64,000 bases of DNA from Chondrus crispus. Its lineage: Eukaryota; Rhodophyta; Florideophyceae; Gigartinales; Gigartinaceae. A program made the position numbers and the translations under genes. The notes below the pieces were generated by a model. It saw only the letters and a list, made by a program, of their open reading frames with translations. It was not told where the DNA came from and made no database searches. The first letter of the stretch is position 1; every line of letters begins with the position of its first letter. Positions 22,715-32,535 of this stretch are shown piece after piece. The stretch covers positions 62,001-126,000 of the forward strand of contig NW_005179158.1 in the NCBI RefSeq assembly GCF_000350225.1, given 5' to 3'.

Positions 22715-24632
22715 TCATTGTCAATAGAATCAGCAGGTTATGGAACACGGAGGAGTCAGAAATTCGGAGCAGAAGGGGTCAGCAAGCAAGGAAAGTCGGA
22801 GCGAGAGGAGCAAGGCAAGAGAACGCGGAACGCCTTTACGAGAAGGGAACGACGAGCGACGCGTTTTAGGGACTGGAAGTGACACTGTGCCCCCGGACGA
22901 GGCATTGAGCCTACCGGAAGACGCACTCCCGTCATCAACGGATGCACGCGAAACGACAATCGAGATCAGTGTCCCGTCCTCGGAGAGCAAGTTAATCCAA
23001 AATAATTACTTTTTTTGTTGTTGTCGCCCGCAGCTGACGACACACACAGGGGACGTTCGCCGCCGATCTGCTAAGATTGAAGACCGAGCAAGACGCGCGC
23101 TTGTTTTGTACCATGTACTTTTACAGGACCATCGTCCTCATCGAGGACTTACTTACCCCCTGACCACAGTAACCCACTACTTTTGGTTTTGTTTTTGTTC
23201 TATTCTGTTTTGTTTTGTTTTTTCTTTCTGTGTGTTTTCGGTTGTCTCTTGACAGGACGCAGGGAGAAAGAACCCGCACCGCGGACCAAGGTGAATGAGC
23301 CCTACAACAAATATCGCTCGGCGACCCTCGGACGAGCGTACCTAGTCCCGTGCGAGCCGTCGATCGTAAGCAATTTAATACGCTGTGTGTCGGGCCGAGG
23401 AAGAAGTGTATTCTACAAATAACTGAGCACGACGAACTGTGCCTAATTGAGTAAGTGTCTGGAAGAAACCAGACGGCGGAAGGCAAGAGAACGCGGAACG
23501 CAGTTGGAAGGGTGTAAGTGAAGGAAAAGCGTGGCACTGTAGTTGCGTGTGTGTCGTGTTACCGTTCAGGGAAAGGAGGAACAGACTACAGTATTCTCTA
23601 AGGGACAGCGGGCTGTGCCAGGCAGACGAGCGGGCTACCCTCGAGTCGAGGGAGAAGAAGGGGAAAAGATGCAGTTGATGTAGAGGCGCATGCGAGGGAG
23701 GCTGATCAAGAGGAAGTCAATGATGCGGGACGCGGTAAGACCGCGAGTGGAATGTTGAAATTGTATTGGGGGATGGTCCCCATCCGGAGGCTCTCAAGTT
23801 GGAAGTGATGCAGTGAACTGCGTCGCGCAGAGAGAGAGTAAGGACAGTCGCCGGAAACGAGATCCCTCGGAGTGAGGAGAACGGAAATGAAATGACTTAA
23901 GCGATTTTGCCTGGGACCCCCGCCCATGAATGAAATGGCCTGCGCGGCCATGCCGTGGAATGAAAAATTTACTGTAGTCTCAGGCTGAGGTAATACACCT
24001 CCTTGGATGCGATCACGCGCTGCCGCCGCGCGCACGTTAAGGGACGCTTGGATCAGTGACACGCCCTCGTGGGACATGATTTATCAAAAAAATGCGGATA
24101 CCGGCAGGGAGCTGCTGGACGGGCGGGGAAAGTTGAAATTTGAACACTGGTTAGTCTTCGAAATTTTAATCAAAATTAAGGGAAGGTACGGAACTTGTCG
24201 GTCATACGAGAACGGGTTGTCGCTTGCTATAGCCAACGGCACAAGTATCCGAGGCCGTCCGGAAGCCCCGTCACCAACCATCGCGCGCGACGCTGACCAC
24301 AACACAGAACGACGACGCCGCCGGACTTGTTTCAAAGGCGGTGACTACGATCGGCGAACTGAGAGACCGACGCTCGACGAGCGGGAGGGTCCTCCCACAC
24401 GAGCACATGACATGCAGACTTCGAGGAAGACTGCGTTTAAGTCGTCGCACACACTCGCCTAGGAAGGCTGCCCCTTCCTGCGCCAGACCGCGAATATTTT
24501 CGTGAAAGACTTCGTCGTTCGAGGCAGCAACCAAGGAAAGAAAAACAGGGAAACAAGAGACAAGGGAAACGGCATTTGCTTTCTTCATTTATGAGGTGAC
24601 GGAGAGTCACTCCCCAGTCTCCTCCTCGTACG
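22715..24632. other. 3' non-coding part of Gypsy-C, left of the piggyBac
   Basis: No sense-strand retrotransposon domain appears after the chromodomain. Several perfect short hairpins are present, for example GCGGTAAGACCGC at 23732-23744, GGGGATGGTCCCC at 23769-23781, CTGCGTCGCGCAG at 23818-23830 and a 17 bp one at 23935-23951. A plus frame of about 150 codons starts at 24007 but has no recognised motif. Confidence 0.5.
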
Positions 24633-24660
24633 CCCTAGTGTCTAGACGACCGGCAATTTG

Positions 24661-24696
24661 CCTCATATGAGGTCACCCTTGACCTCATATGAGGTC
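24661..24696. repeat. Subterminal palindromic repeats of the piggyBac, left end
   Basis: Two copies of CCTCATATGAGGTC, the second within GACCTCATATGAGGTC. A third copy (GGCCTCATATGAGGCC) lies at 27442-27457 near the other end. Position and palindromic form suggest transposase binding sites. Confidence 0.6.
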
Positions 24697-24823
24697 AAAT
24701 GCTCTACAGTAAAATTTAAACAAAATTTAAGATTTTCGCAAGTATAGAACAAAAGGAGCAAAATTTTTACGAAGTAGAACTTTGAACGACTATAAAGACA
24801 ACTATAAACGACTAGTTAGTAAC

Positions 24824-24896
24824 TGACAAGCCAGCTCAGTGGTCTACAAGGATCGCTGAGTCTTAGAGGCCGTGGTTCAACTCCTCGCTGAGCACT
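24824..24896 (+). repeat. tRNA-like segment, probable tRNA-derived SINE head
   Basis: An A box (CAGCTCAGTGG at 24832-24842) and a B box (GGTTCAACTCC at 24874-24884) stand 42 bp apart, as in a tRNA gene. The acceptor arms do not pair and the anticodon arm is poor, so this is not a working tRNA. A tRNA-derived SINE head or a decayed tRNA is likely. A possible body continues to the T-rich stretch near 25090. It lies inside the piggyBac, between its left end and the transposase gene. I could not find a flanking duplication. Confidence 0.45.
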
Positions 24897-25167
24897 ATAG
24901 TGGTCGAAAAATCCCTTCGGGGATCTCGATGGTTCTTGTTCGTGACCTGCAGCCCAGGACGCTTTATAGCGCCCACTCGAACATGAGATTGAATACGGTG
25001 ACATCTCATAAAGGGGCATTCCGACACGGCTGCAGGTCTTCCAAGCAAGTCTTTAGACGCAGGATAGAACCATAGGGGGCAAAAGGAGTTTTTTATCTCT
25101 TTTTGCTCTATTTTACTCAAATGCTGACCCATTTAGTCAGCTTTAAAGGCCTAGAACGCTTTAAGAA

Positions 25168-27270
25168 CTAATAGTACTTACCTTTGTAAGTAATATCGTG
25201 ACGTTCGTCGACGTGTTTCTTAAAACAGTCACGCCCTGTCTGGTGATGACAAAGGTATACTTCTTTGTCAAAATATGCCTTGCAGGCTGAGCAAATAAAC
25301 TTTGACTTTTTTGTACCTTTGCAAATATTGCATCTGGATTGATAAAGAGCACAAGTCTCCTCGCCGGATGCGCTTTTACACTTGCGAGTGGTTGGAGTTA
25401 GGTGAGTACCAATTCCACTGCCAAACCCAACATCTTCATCTTCAACAGCACTGTCTGATTCTCGCTGACGTAACGATATACGATCATACTTGTTATCAAT
25501 CAACTGGTCAGCAAGCTCACAATAAAACTGATTTGGAGACATCTTAGAACCATCTCCTTTTGCACCTGCATACAGTTTCCATGCATCCACAATGCAAATG
25601 GCCAATAAAGAAGTGTTGACACGCATAGACCACTCCTTGACTTCGAACTTCTTTTCCAAGCCGAGATCATCCTGACGAGATCTGTCGTGGCGGTCAATCT
25701 GAGAGCAAGTTTCATAATACTGCTCACAGACTGAGGGAATACGGATAGACAATTCCTCTTTTCTTGTCACGCCATGACGTGTACGCCATCTCTCGCGGTA
25801 GATTGGAGTTCCTTCGTTAGATGTTCCGACAGAACTAATAAAGTATCTGCGGTCTCGGTCCACCCACATCACTGCCATGAGATGAGGCCCGGCCACCGGC
25901 TTCGAAACTAGTGTGACGTGCTCTCCCTTTTCAGCAATCTCCAGATGAGATAGATATTTCATCGGATATTTCTTGGTAGATGTCTTCACTACACCTGTGA
26001 ATCGAAGACCTTTCTCATAAAGTGATTCAGCCGTGTGGACAGAAGCAAAGTACGAATCCGCGCAGACAACACGATTGGTGTGAAACCATGGCTGTAACAA
26101 CCTTAAAGTCACTGCGGTTCCGTGTAAGTGGTGACTTTCAAAATCCTTTTAAGAAGTCTCCTCACCTGAGACGACGTTCTCAATTCTTATTATGATTCCA
26201 CTTTTTCCACATGCAGCAGTCTTCAACTCACAGCCATTCTCGGGTTTTCGGTCCATGGCCACATAATGAGGAAGACCGGTTTCAATCCAATCTCCTCCAA
26301 GTCCATACCAGCGTGACATACTCTCATCAACGCAGATGTTCTGTGATGGAATCACATGTGATGCTCTGTGATCATTGATTGCGACCATGAAGTCCCTGAT
26401 CATACCCCATCTGTCATTTGAGTCAGCTGGAAAGCTGAACGTGACATTCTGACGAAGCTCCTCGAATCTTCTGCGGGAGATGATGTTTCCGAATTGAGGT
26501 TGCGGAAGATATTTGCTGGTTTCCTGTGAGCTCAAAAGAGACCTTCTGGTGCTGAATTCAATCCGAGTCATAAGGATTAGCACCCCGAAAAACTTCAAAA
26601 TTTCACCTCTTGTAGTCAAGCGAAGTCCCCTTGATTCCATTGCATCGTTGGTGTAGGAAACCATTAATGCCAAGTGCTCCTGTGGGAACATCCACATGAA
26701 GTAGTCCATGGGATGCATTTGAGATGGACTGTGACCACGGGATATAATCTCATCAATCGGTCCAATCACCTTCCATCTTCTCGGCGGTATCATACCATTT
26801 AAATGCATCGTGACTTCCTCATGCTTCCAGGCCCGGCCGTGGACATTCATGAGGCCCTCTTGGGAATCCATTTCGTCACTCTCGGAGATTCTCGTACTCG
26901 GGCTGAATGCTCCTTCCAGTGGCGTCACGCGGTCCTCTGTAGGCTCCGGTTGCGCATAATGTTCAGTTTCTTGATGGATATGATCTTCAAGACCGTCATC
27001 GATCAGGTCCATCACTTCACCAGCCTTGATGTTAGCTATGCGAAGCGTAACTTCCTTGACGCCATCTGATAATTCCCATTTAGCCCTGACTGAAGTGACA
27101 CTGCGACCCTTCACTTTGTCAGTTTTCATGCTAATGACAGTTCCCGTGACCAACTTGATCTTCCAGGAGGCTCCATACATGCGATGACATTTACTCTGAG
27201 CTGTGAGCAGTCTTGCACGAGTGTGGACGCGGTTACCTGCAATAATTCGAGGATCATTGACGCTCACCAT
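25168..27270 (-). CDS. piggyBac transposase, two exons, apparently intact
   Basis: Exon 1 (27270-26166) and exon 2 (26111-25168) join across a 54 bp intron with GTGAGG donor and GCAG acceptor to give 682 residues. The join falls inside the conserved core and restores VVS-VTLRLLQPWF in frame. The acidic RNase-H-fold triad of the family is present: Asp315 (CVDESM), Asp387 (CADSYFAS) and Asp453 (MWVDRDRRYF). A C-terminal cysteine/histidine-rich domain (about residues 625-675, beginning CALYQSRCNICK) matches the DNA-end-binding finger of piggyBac proteins. The enzyme cuts and pastes its own element. Splicing is inferred from the sequence; the alternative is two separate broken frames. Complete motifs suggest recent activity. 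Confidence 0.85.
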
Positions 27271-27441
27271 TTTGAAGAAATTTTGGGAAGAGGAAGACGA
27301 AAGTGTTGATTAGGGAAGACTGAGATACGGAATTGAATGTTTTCTGGTTTGCCAACGTTTAGTACTCTAGTCGTAAGCTTTTCACTACAGTAGCGATAAA
27401 TTTCTACAATTATTCGAATTGCAAAAGCCCGCCTAAAAACT

Positions 27442-27480
27442 GGCCTCATATGAGGCCATTTGTCACCTAGACACTAGAGG
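27442..27480. repeat. Right inverted end of the piggyBac
   Basis: GGCCTCATATGAGGCC followed by CTAGACACTAGAGG, inverted relative to 24633-24674. Confidence 0.6.
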
Positions 27481-29239
27481 ACCACTGCGGCGAGAACGAC
27501 TCCAGCGGAGAGAATGGGTAGCTCGACGAGCTTGATTACGGCGATCAGTCCGTTGGTCTTGACGACTGCCGATGTCACAGCTCACGTCTATTTTTTTACC
27601 CCGAGCGACCAACCGTGAGGGTCCCTCCCTTTTCCTTTTCATGTCTTTTTCCCCTCTTTTCTTTGATTCCCCTCCCTATTCCCGTACCTTTCTATTTATT
27701 ATTTCTTTCTGTCCTCCTTCTATCTGTTTTTTTTGCGAAGGCAGTGAAGTACAACGAAACACAGGGAGGAGATGGAGAGTGTCGTTTTTCAAGCCTGGGG
27801 CGAGGGACGCGTCTCCCACATACCAAGATCGAAGATGTCGCGAGTGGCCTTGGCAAGGGCGACTACGCTCCCCAAGATCACCAAAATCCCCCAACTCCCT
27901 CTAAGACACAACTATAGGAGGACTGTCAAGCCCCCTCGCGATGGAGGACCAGAGAGACATGTTCTGCCTCTACGCTCATTTTTATTTGGACTAGATATGT
28001 ACCCAAACCGGGATGCAACGCACGAAGACAGTAGAGGCATCGCACGAATGGCCTGTCTCACGGAGATCGTGGTCGACCACGAATGGAATTTTTCCCAGTA
28101 TGGGAGCAGAGACAAGGACGGTCAAATAACACAATCGTCGCGCTGGTGACGCAGTCGCCATTGTTTTCCCACTTAAAGGGGAAATTCGAAGGGACGATGC
28201 TTTTCAAGCTCGTTCCCAGTAGCGAGAAAGAGGGAAGCCCCACTCTTGATGGGAAAAAGGGTCCCTCCGATACGAGGACAACGTGTGCAGCAAGACGCTG
28301 TCATACAAGCAGACATAAATATGTAAGGGGGTGACGCCCCATACACTCGGACAGCGGGGTTGCCCGATACCATTTCTTACTTTATTTATTGATGCATTTG
28401 GAAGGATGGAAGTCCTCGAAGAGGACGGCAGTTTTCCGCCCTCATAGGAACGAGGTAGAAAATGGGGAAATGACGAGTGAGCAACATTGACAGGATCATC
28501 GGTGCGTGCTTCAATCTTGAAGGCTTCCGAGCGAATGGGCTGATGCCCAACGCACAGGACGAGGAGGTTTGCGTACTGTAGAGTGGTTGAAACTACGATT
28601 CGACGATGCATTATATGAGGCGGTCGAAGACCAAGGAAGCCGAGTGGAGAGCCACTACGTGGGAGACCCGTTCGAAGTCCTCTAAGATGAGATCCCGTTA
28701 TTAAGCCGAATGGGGGCGTCCCCGTNNNNNNNNNNNNNNNNNNNNNNNNNNNNNNNNNNNNNNNNNNNNNNNNNNNNNNNNNNNNNNNNNNNNNNNNNNN
28801 NNNNNNNNNNNNNNNNNNNNNNNNNGATGGAAGATGCCAGGTGGGGAGTGAATGAACTGATGATGGAAAAGGTGGCGTGGGACGCAGAAATACTAAACTC
28901 ACGGCCCTACGCAGCAACCATGATGAAGTGTCGTGGACAGGAGACCAAGTACAACGAGGAGAAATTTTATTACTCACGATTGTTTCAATCACAGGGGTGC
29001 GACATTCTGTGTCATATTGTAGACGAACGCGTACCCGGTCTTGTTGAGAGTATTTGAGGGAGACTGAAGAAGCTCCACACAACGTTTTCTATTTTAGAGG
29101 CGCTACATAGCTATAGCAAGCTCAAAAGGATGGGAGAAGGTATGTGAGAGCCTGGGTAGCCTCTGCGTATTGGTCGAATGGGCGACATGGGTGCGGAGAA
29201 GAACGCGCATGGAGGGACAAGTTTGGGTCCTGATCGCTG
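27481..29239. other. 3' non-coding part of Gypsy-C, right of the piggyBac
   Basis: A pyrimidine-rich tract (27590-27735) is followed by sequence with many short perfect hairpins: GGGGTGACGCCCC at 28328-28340, CGGGGTTGCCCG at 28355-28366, GTCCTCGAAGAGGAC at 28412-28426, TGGGCTGATGCCCA at 28536-28549. No frame with protein character was found. It includes a gap of unknown size. Confidence 0.45.
28726..28825. other. Assembly gap (100 N)
   Basis: Exactly 100 N inside Gypsy-C, so the true length of that element is not known. Confidence 0.98.
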
Positions 29240-30436
29240 TCATTTGTTGGACCCCTTGGGGCAACTCAAGGGAGGAGTAAAACAGATTATCAATAAGAGG
29301 GAAGATCGGCACCATCGGGAAAGAGGAACTCGACAGCAGTGACGGTACGCCAACAAAAAAAGAGGAGGGAAATGTAACGAGGAAAAGAGAAGGAAAGTAG
29401 AAAGAGGAAGATGCGACCGCGGCGACGGGGCGTATACAAAAAAAAAGAGAGAGAAAAAGAGGAGGAAGACCACCCATAACCCGTGTCGCGGATCCCGCAG
29501 GTAGATGCCATAGTACGTGAGTATGCGTCCCATTTCGGCCCAAAAGCCTTGACTCACCTCGTACCGGCTCCACCATGAGGGGATGCGCTGGTAACGACTT
29601 GCATAATGCTGACGGGAAATCTCGCGCGCCTCTACCATTTGGTAGCCGATGAAGTACCCCGTATCAGACCGAACACGCCGTTCAAAGCGCACTGTGTTCT
29701 GAAAGAAGAAAACACCCCCGCGTTTTAAATGACGGAACTTCGAAGGGATAATGGGTTCGGTCCAGAAGATGGCATCGGATGTGACAGTATGTCGGTTTCG
29801 CCACAGGCGATCCGCCTCGGCGGCAGGGTCACCAAAGGTGATATCAATGAGATTGTCTAAGTAGAGTCGTTCGCCCTCTGTACGACAACGCCAAGTGTCG
29901 GAACCGTATGACGAGGGTATGAGGGTGTCGGAAATGGGGATGGCAAGTCGAGCGAATACGGCCTCCATAAATCGCAGGGAGAGAGTGAGACGGCCCCGTG
30001 GGGGAGGATGACGTAGGATGGAAGTCGGAATTGCTATACGGGTTCGCCAGTCAAAGGAGCGGATAGCAAGCACAGGGAGATTACCGGGAAGCATGCCCGC
30101 GTCGTCGGCGAATTGGTGTTCGGCTTTGGAAACGTCGCGAATACCCACGGAGGAGAACCACTGGGCCGAGGCAAATAAGGAAGGATGTTCGTGCATGATT
30201 TTGTCCTGTAGCTCTTCGAGCGAGGGGTAGTGGCGGGCTACCCAAGAGGGATGATAACCTGGATGAAAGGCCGGGTCAGAGACGTCCAAATCAGGGGGAC
30301 GTCGGGGTATAGGAGGGAGGTCGGCGGAAGCGCGAGACTTGTTCGCGAAGCCGACACCGGTGCGTCGACGGGCAGTGTTTTCGCCCGCGAGCTCAGGAGG
30401 TGGAGGACAAGTGGGATTCGTCTTGTCCTTGCTCAT
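29240..30436 (-). CDS. Antisense ORF of Gypsy-C, unknown protein
   Basis: Open frame of 398 residues on the strand opposite to gag-pol, starting 107 bp from the 3' LTR. I chose the Met of MSKDKTNPTCPPPPEL; the frame stays open 72 codons further into the LTR, but that part is low-complexity. The middle 250 residues look like real protein: aromatic and charged residues are well mixed, with tryptophan-rich spots such as SWWSRYEVSQGFWAEMGR. A hydrophobic run (FLLFFSLFFF) begins near residue 310, and the tail is encoded by CT-rich DNA that may not be coding. I do not recognise the family. Additional antisense ORFs in the 3' part are known in some plant Gypsy elements, but their function is unclear. 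Confidence 0.5.
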   Translation of the reverse strand: MSKDKTNPTCPPPPELAGENTARRRTGVGFANKSRASADLPPIPRRPPDLDVSDPAFHPGYHPSWVARHYPSLEELQDKIMHEHPSLFASAQWFSSVGIRDVSKAEHQFADDAGMLPGNLPVLAIRSFDWRTRIAIPTSILRHPPPRGRLTLSLRFMEAVFARLAIPISDTLIPSSYGSDTWRCRTEGERLYLDNLIDITFGDPAAEADRLWRNRHTVTSDAIFWTEPIIPSKFRHLKRGGVFFFQNTVRFERRVRSDTGYFIGYQMVEAREISRQHYASRYQRIPSWWSRYEVSQGFWAEMGRILTYYGIYLRDPRHGLWVVFLLFFSLFFFVYAPSPRSHLPLSTFLLFSSLHFPPLFLLAYRHCCRVPLSRWCRSSLLLIICFTPPLSCPKGSNK

Positions 30437-30542
30437 GCGGAGACAGTCGGTCAGGAATGGAAAAGTAGGGGGTCGAGAAGAGAAGAAGGAGTTGGAGATC
30501 AAGGAGTGTAGCCGATGTGCAAGGACGCTTAGAAGGGGGATA

Positions 30543-31631
30543 TGTAGTGCAATACGCACCTGGAAAGGGGGGTGAAAAGAAAGGAAAATATTTGGATATG
30601 AAAAGTAGTCCGAGTTGGGGGACACACGTCTGAATAATTGCACAGTTTTCATTTTTAATTATTTTATTTTATTTAGTTAATTAGTTGGCATTAATTTTGC
30701 TGACACTAGATTAGATCTAGGATCTAGCGCCGCGAGCTACTGTAGTGACTCCGGCGGGGCGATATATACCTTTGCCCTCTGACCACCAAGTCAGTAAAGG
30801 TAACCCGAGTTGCCAGAGTTGAATATGATATTCAACTCTGGCAACTCGGGTTACCGCGTAAGGCGATAATCGCCTTGGTCGAAGTCCGTCTTTCCCAAGA
30901 CGCTCCCTTTTACCACAGATTACGTTATCCTTTGCGCTCGGGGGTTCCCTTTTTCTTTTTCCTTTATTTCCCTATTCCTTTCTACCTCTATCTCTATTTT
31001 TCCCCTAATTGTGTTGGTTCCACTGGAGTTGGTTGCGACCGATCCGGTGTAGGTGTTTTCGCCATCGGGCAACACGTTGTGTAGCGCTGCTACTGTTTCA
31101 AGTTCCGTCGGAAGGCTGTTGCAACGACGCCTCCGTCGAAGGTCTTACTGTATAAGACAGAGTTGGTACCACCTATCGCGATTGCGATCGGGCTGGTGAG
31201 GGTGTTTTTGGCCATCGGGCAACACGTCGGTAGTAGCGCTGCTACACGGTTACGATCCCGTCGGGTAGTGCTGAGCAAGCCCCCGTCGAAGACCTTGAAT
31301 TATACCCAAGGTGCTGAAGACGCTCGTCGAGCATTGGCCTTACAACCCAGCGAACCGCGGTTACATGTAGACAAGCCCAACCCGCACTCGCCGAGCACTC
31401 AAGTCTTCGCAAGTCTCTACCACCATTTTCCTCCCGGGCCGGGCATCTTTCCTTAACCCCCCCCCCCATCGGAGTTGAGGTACCGTGGGCCGCAAGCCCA
31501 CACAAGGGGAAAGGGAGTCTCGAACGCTCCGTAGCGCGTGCCATCGGCAGTGGTTGTTGCTGTTGTTGTTTTTCGTCTTTTTGTTTGACCGTCGGACTGT
31601 GTTCGCGGCCTGCCAGGCACATTGCACTACA
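30543..31631 (+). repeat. 3' LTR of Gypsy-C
   Basis: 1089 bp, about 98-99% identical to the 5' LTR apart from a palindromic insertion of about 45 bp (see 30799-30876). It is followed by the target copy GTGTT at 31632-31636. Confidence 0.92.
30799..30876. repeat. Two perfect palindromes specific to the 3' LTR
   Basis: 30799-30855 is a palindrome with 28 bp arms and a single central base. 30860-30876 is a second one (AAGGCGAT, A, ATCGCCTT). The 5' LTR lacks the extra DNA and has GTTGAATGTCGCCTTGG at this place. Confidence 0.9.
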
Positions 31632-31636
31632 GTGTT

Positions 31637-32199
31637 GTGCGGTTGGATGCCGAAGTGCTACAAATGGAATAACACAACTCGTTATTTTTTCCATTTGCCC
31701 ACAAACTCGCTGGACGTAAAGTAAACCCGAGTTTGAAAAATCCCACCACGAGTTTTGCGGACTGACCTCCAGCAAGGTACCTGCCCGCAACAAACGCAAG
31801 TCTGGTACATCGTTGTGCCGTCCGACGGATGACGTGCACCTGGGCGAATACTCGCTGAAGCGAATATTGTAGCTCGCCACAAGGATAGAATAGTTCTCAG
31901 TCGAAAGGGCGATGTGTTTCGTCTTCTTGACGGGCTGAGGGGGGCCGTTTAGAGAGGACCGCTTTTTAGAAGCTTCTACTTGTCTGTCTTTTGCGATTGC
32001 TTTAGCGGAATATGTGGCAGATCTTGTGGTGCTTCGATCCGTTGATGGACTCTGGGTAGATGAAGTGATACTGTAGGGGCGTCCATGACGCAAACCGGTG
32101 CGAACCGTGCAGTATGAGACTCGTTTGTGCTGATGAGAGAGCAGAAAACCCACTTCGTTTTCCTTCAAGACGGGTCGATCCGGCACTGCCGTACAGTAA
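31637..32199. other. Non-coding stretch right of Gypsy-C
   Basis: No gene seen. Scattered CGAGTTT or AAACTCG words occur at about 31675, 31705, 31727 and 31750, foreshadowing the denser array downstream. Confidence 0.45.
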
Positions 32200-32535
32200 T
32201 CAGGCGGATGTGAAAACTCGTGAAAAACTCACATGTCCCGAGTTTTCGGTATGCTGTGAGTTTTGCAAAACTCGTCTGAAAAATTTGCAATCAGAAAATC
32301 CGAGCAAACTCGCGGCCAAAACACGTGTTTTCGCGACTTTACGGACAACGTTAGAGGCTGTCAAAAGTTTTGACGTAAGTTTTACGTGAGTTTTGAGTCA
32401 AAAATCACGTAAAACTCACATGCAGCGTGTTTCGGAGGTCCTGTGAGTTTTGTAAAAGGCGTTGTTCGAAAATTTTGATCGAACTCGTTTTAAAAACACG
32501 TGTTTTCCATGACTTTGCGGACAACGTTAATGTAC
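32200..32535. repeat. Array of GTGAGTTTT / AAAACTCG words in two diverged tandem copies
   Basis: About a dozen GAGTTTT or AAAACTC words on both strands, including the palindrome GAGTTTTGCAAAACTC at 32258-32273. Two halves align as diverged tandem copies: ACACGTGTTTT...GACTTTACGGACAACGTTA near 32320-32355 recurs as ACACGTGTTTT...GACTTTGCGGACAACGTTA near 32497-32530. Function unknown. Confidence 0.5.

Larger units (their letters stand above)
24633..27480 (-). mobile_element. piggyBac-type DNA transposon nested in Gypsy-C
   Basis: A spliced piggyBac transposase gene (minus strand) is bracketed by inverted ends. The left end reads CCCTAGTGTCTAG at 24633-24645, and the right end is the inverted CTAGACACTAGAGG at 27467-27480. 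The motif CCTCATATGAGG lies just inside both ends: twice on the left (24661 and 24683) and once on the right (27444). This is a plausible transposase-binding repeat. The usual TTAA target duplication is not seen; CTAG flanks the ends instead, so the exact borders are uncertain by a few bases. Size about 2.85 kb. A tRNA-like segment lies between the left end and the gene. Confidence 0.85.
14149..31631 (+). mobile_element. Gypsy-C: very long chromovirus (Ty3/Gypsy with chromodomain), broken
   Basis: LTRs of 1044 and 1089 bp start TG(C/T)AGTGCAAT and end ATTGCACTACA. The 5 bp duplication GTGTT at 14144-14148 and 31632-31636 shows that the whole 17.5 kb is one insertion. Gag region about 15.4-18.3 kb with a CYHCYEKGHAAPTC knuckle near 17.98 kb; protease LDTGAG near 18.6 kb; RT about 19.6-20.3 kb with YLDD; RNase H about 20.4-20.9 kb; integrase about 21.1-22.1 kb; chromodomain about 22.5-22.7 kb. 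About half a dozen breaks. Nested inside are a solo LTR (15764-16372) and a piggyBac (24633-27480). Even without these it is about 14 kb, because roughly 5 kb lies between the chromodomain and the 3' LTR, where an antisense ORF sits. LTR identity is about 98-99%. Confidence 0.92.

Noticed and set aside
24824-24896. A functional tRNA gene
   Set aside because: Good A and B boxes, but acceptor and anticodon stems do not pair; kept only as a tRNA-derived repeat.
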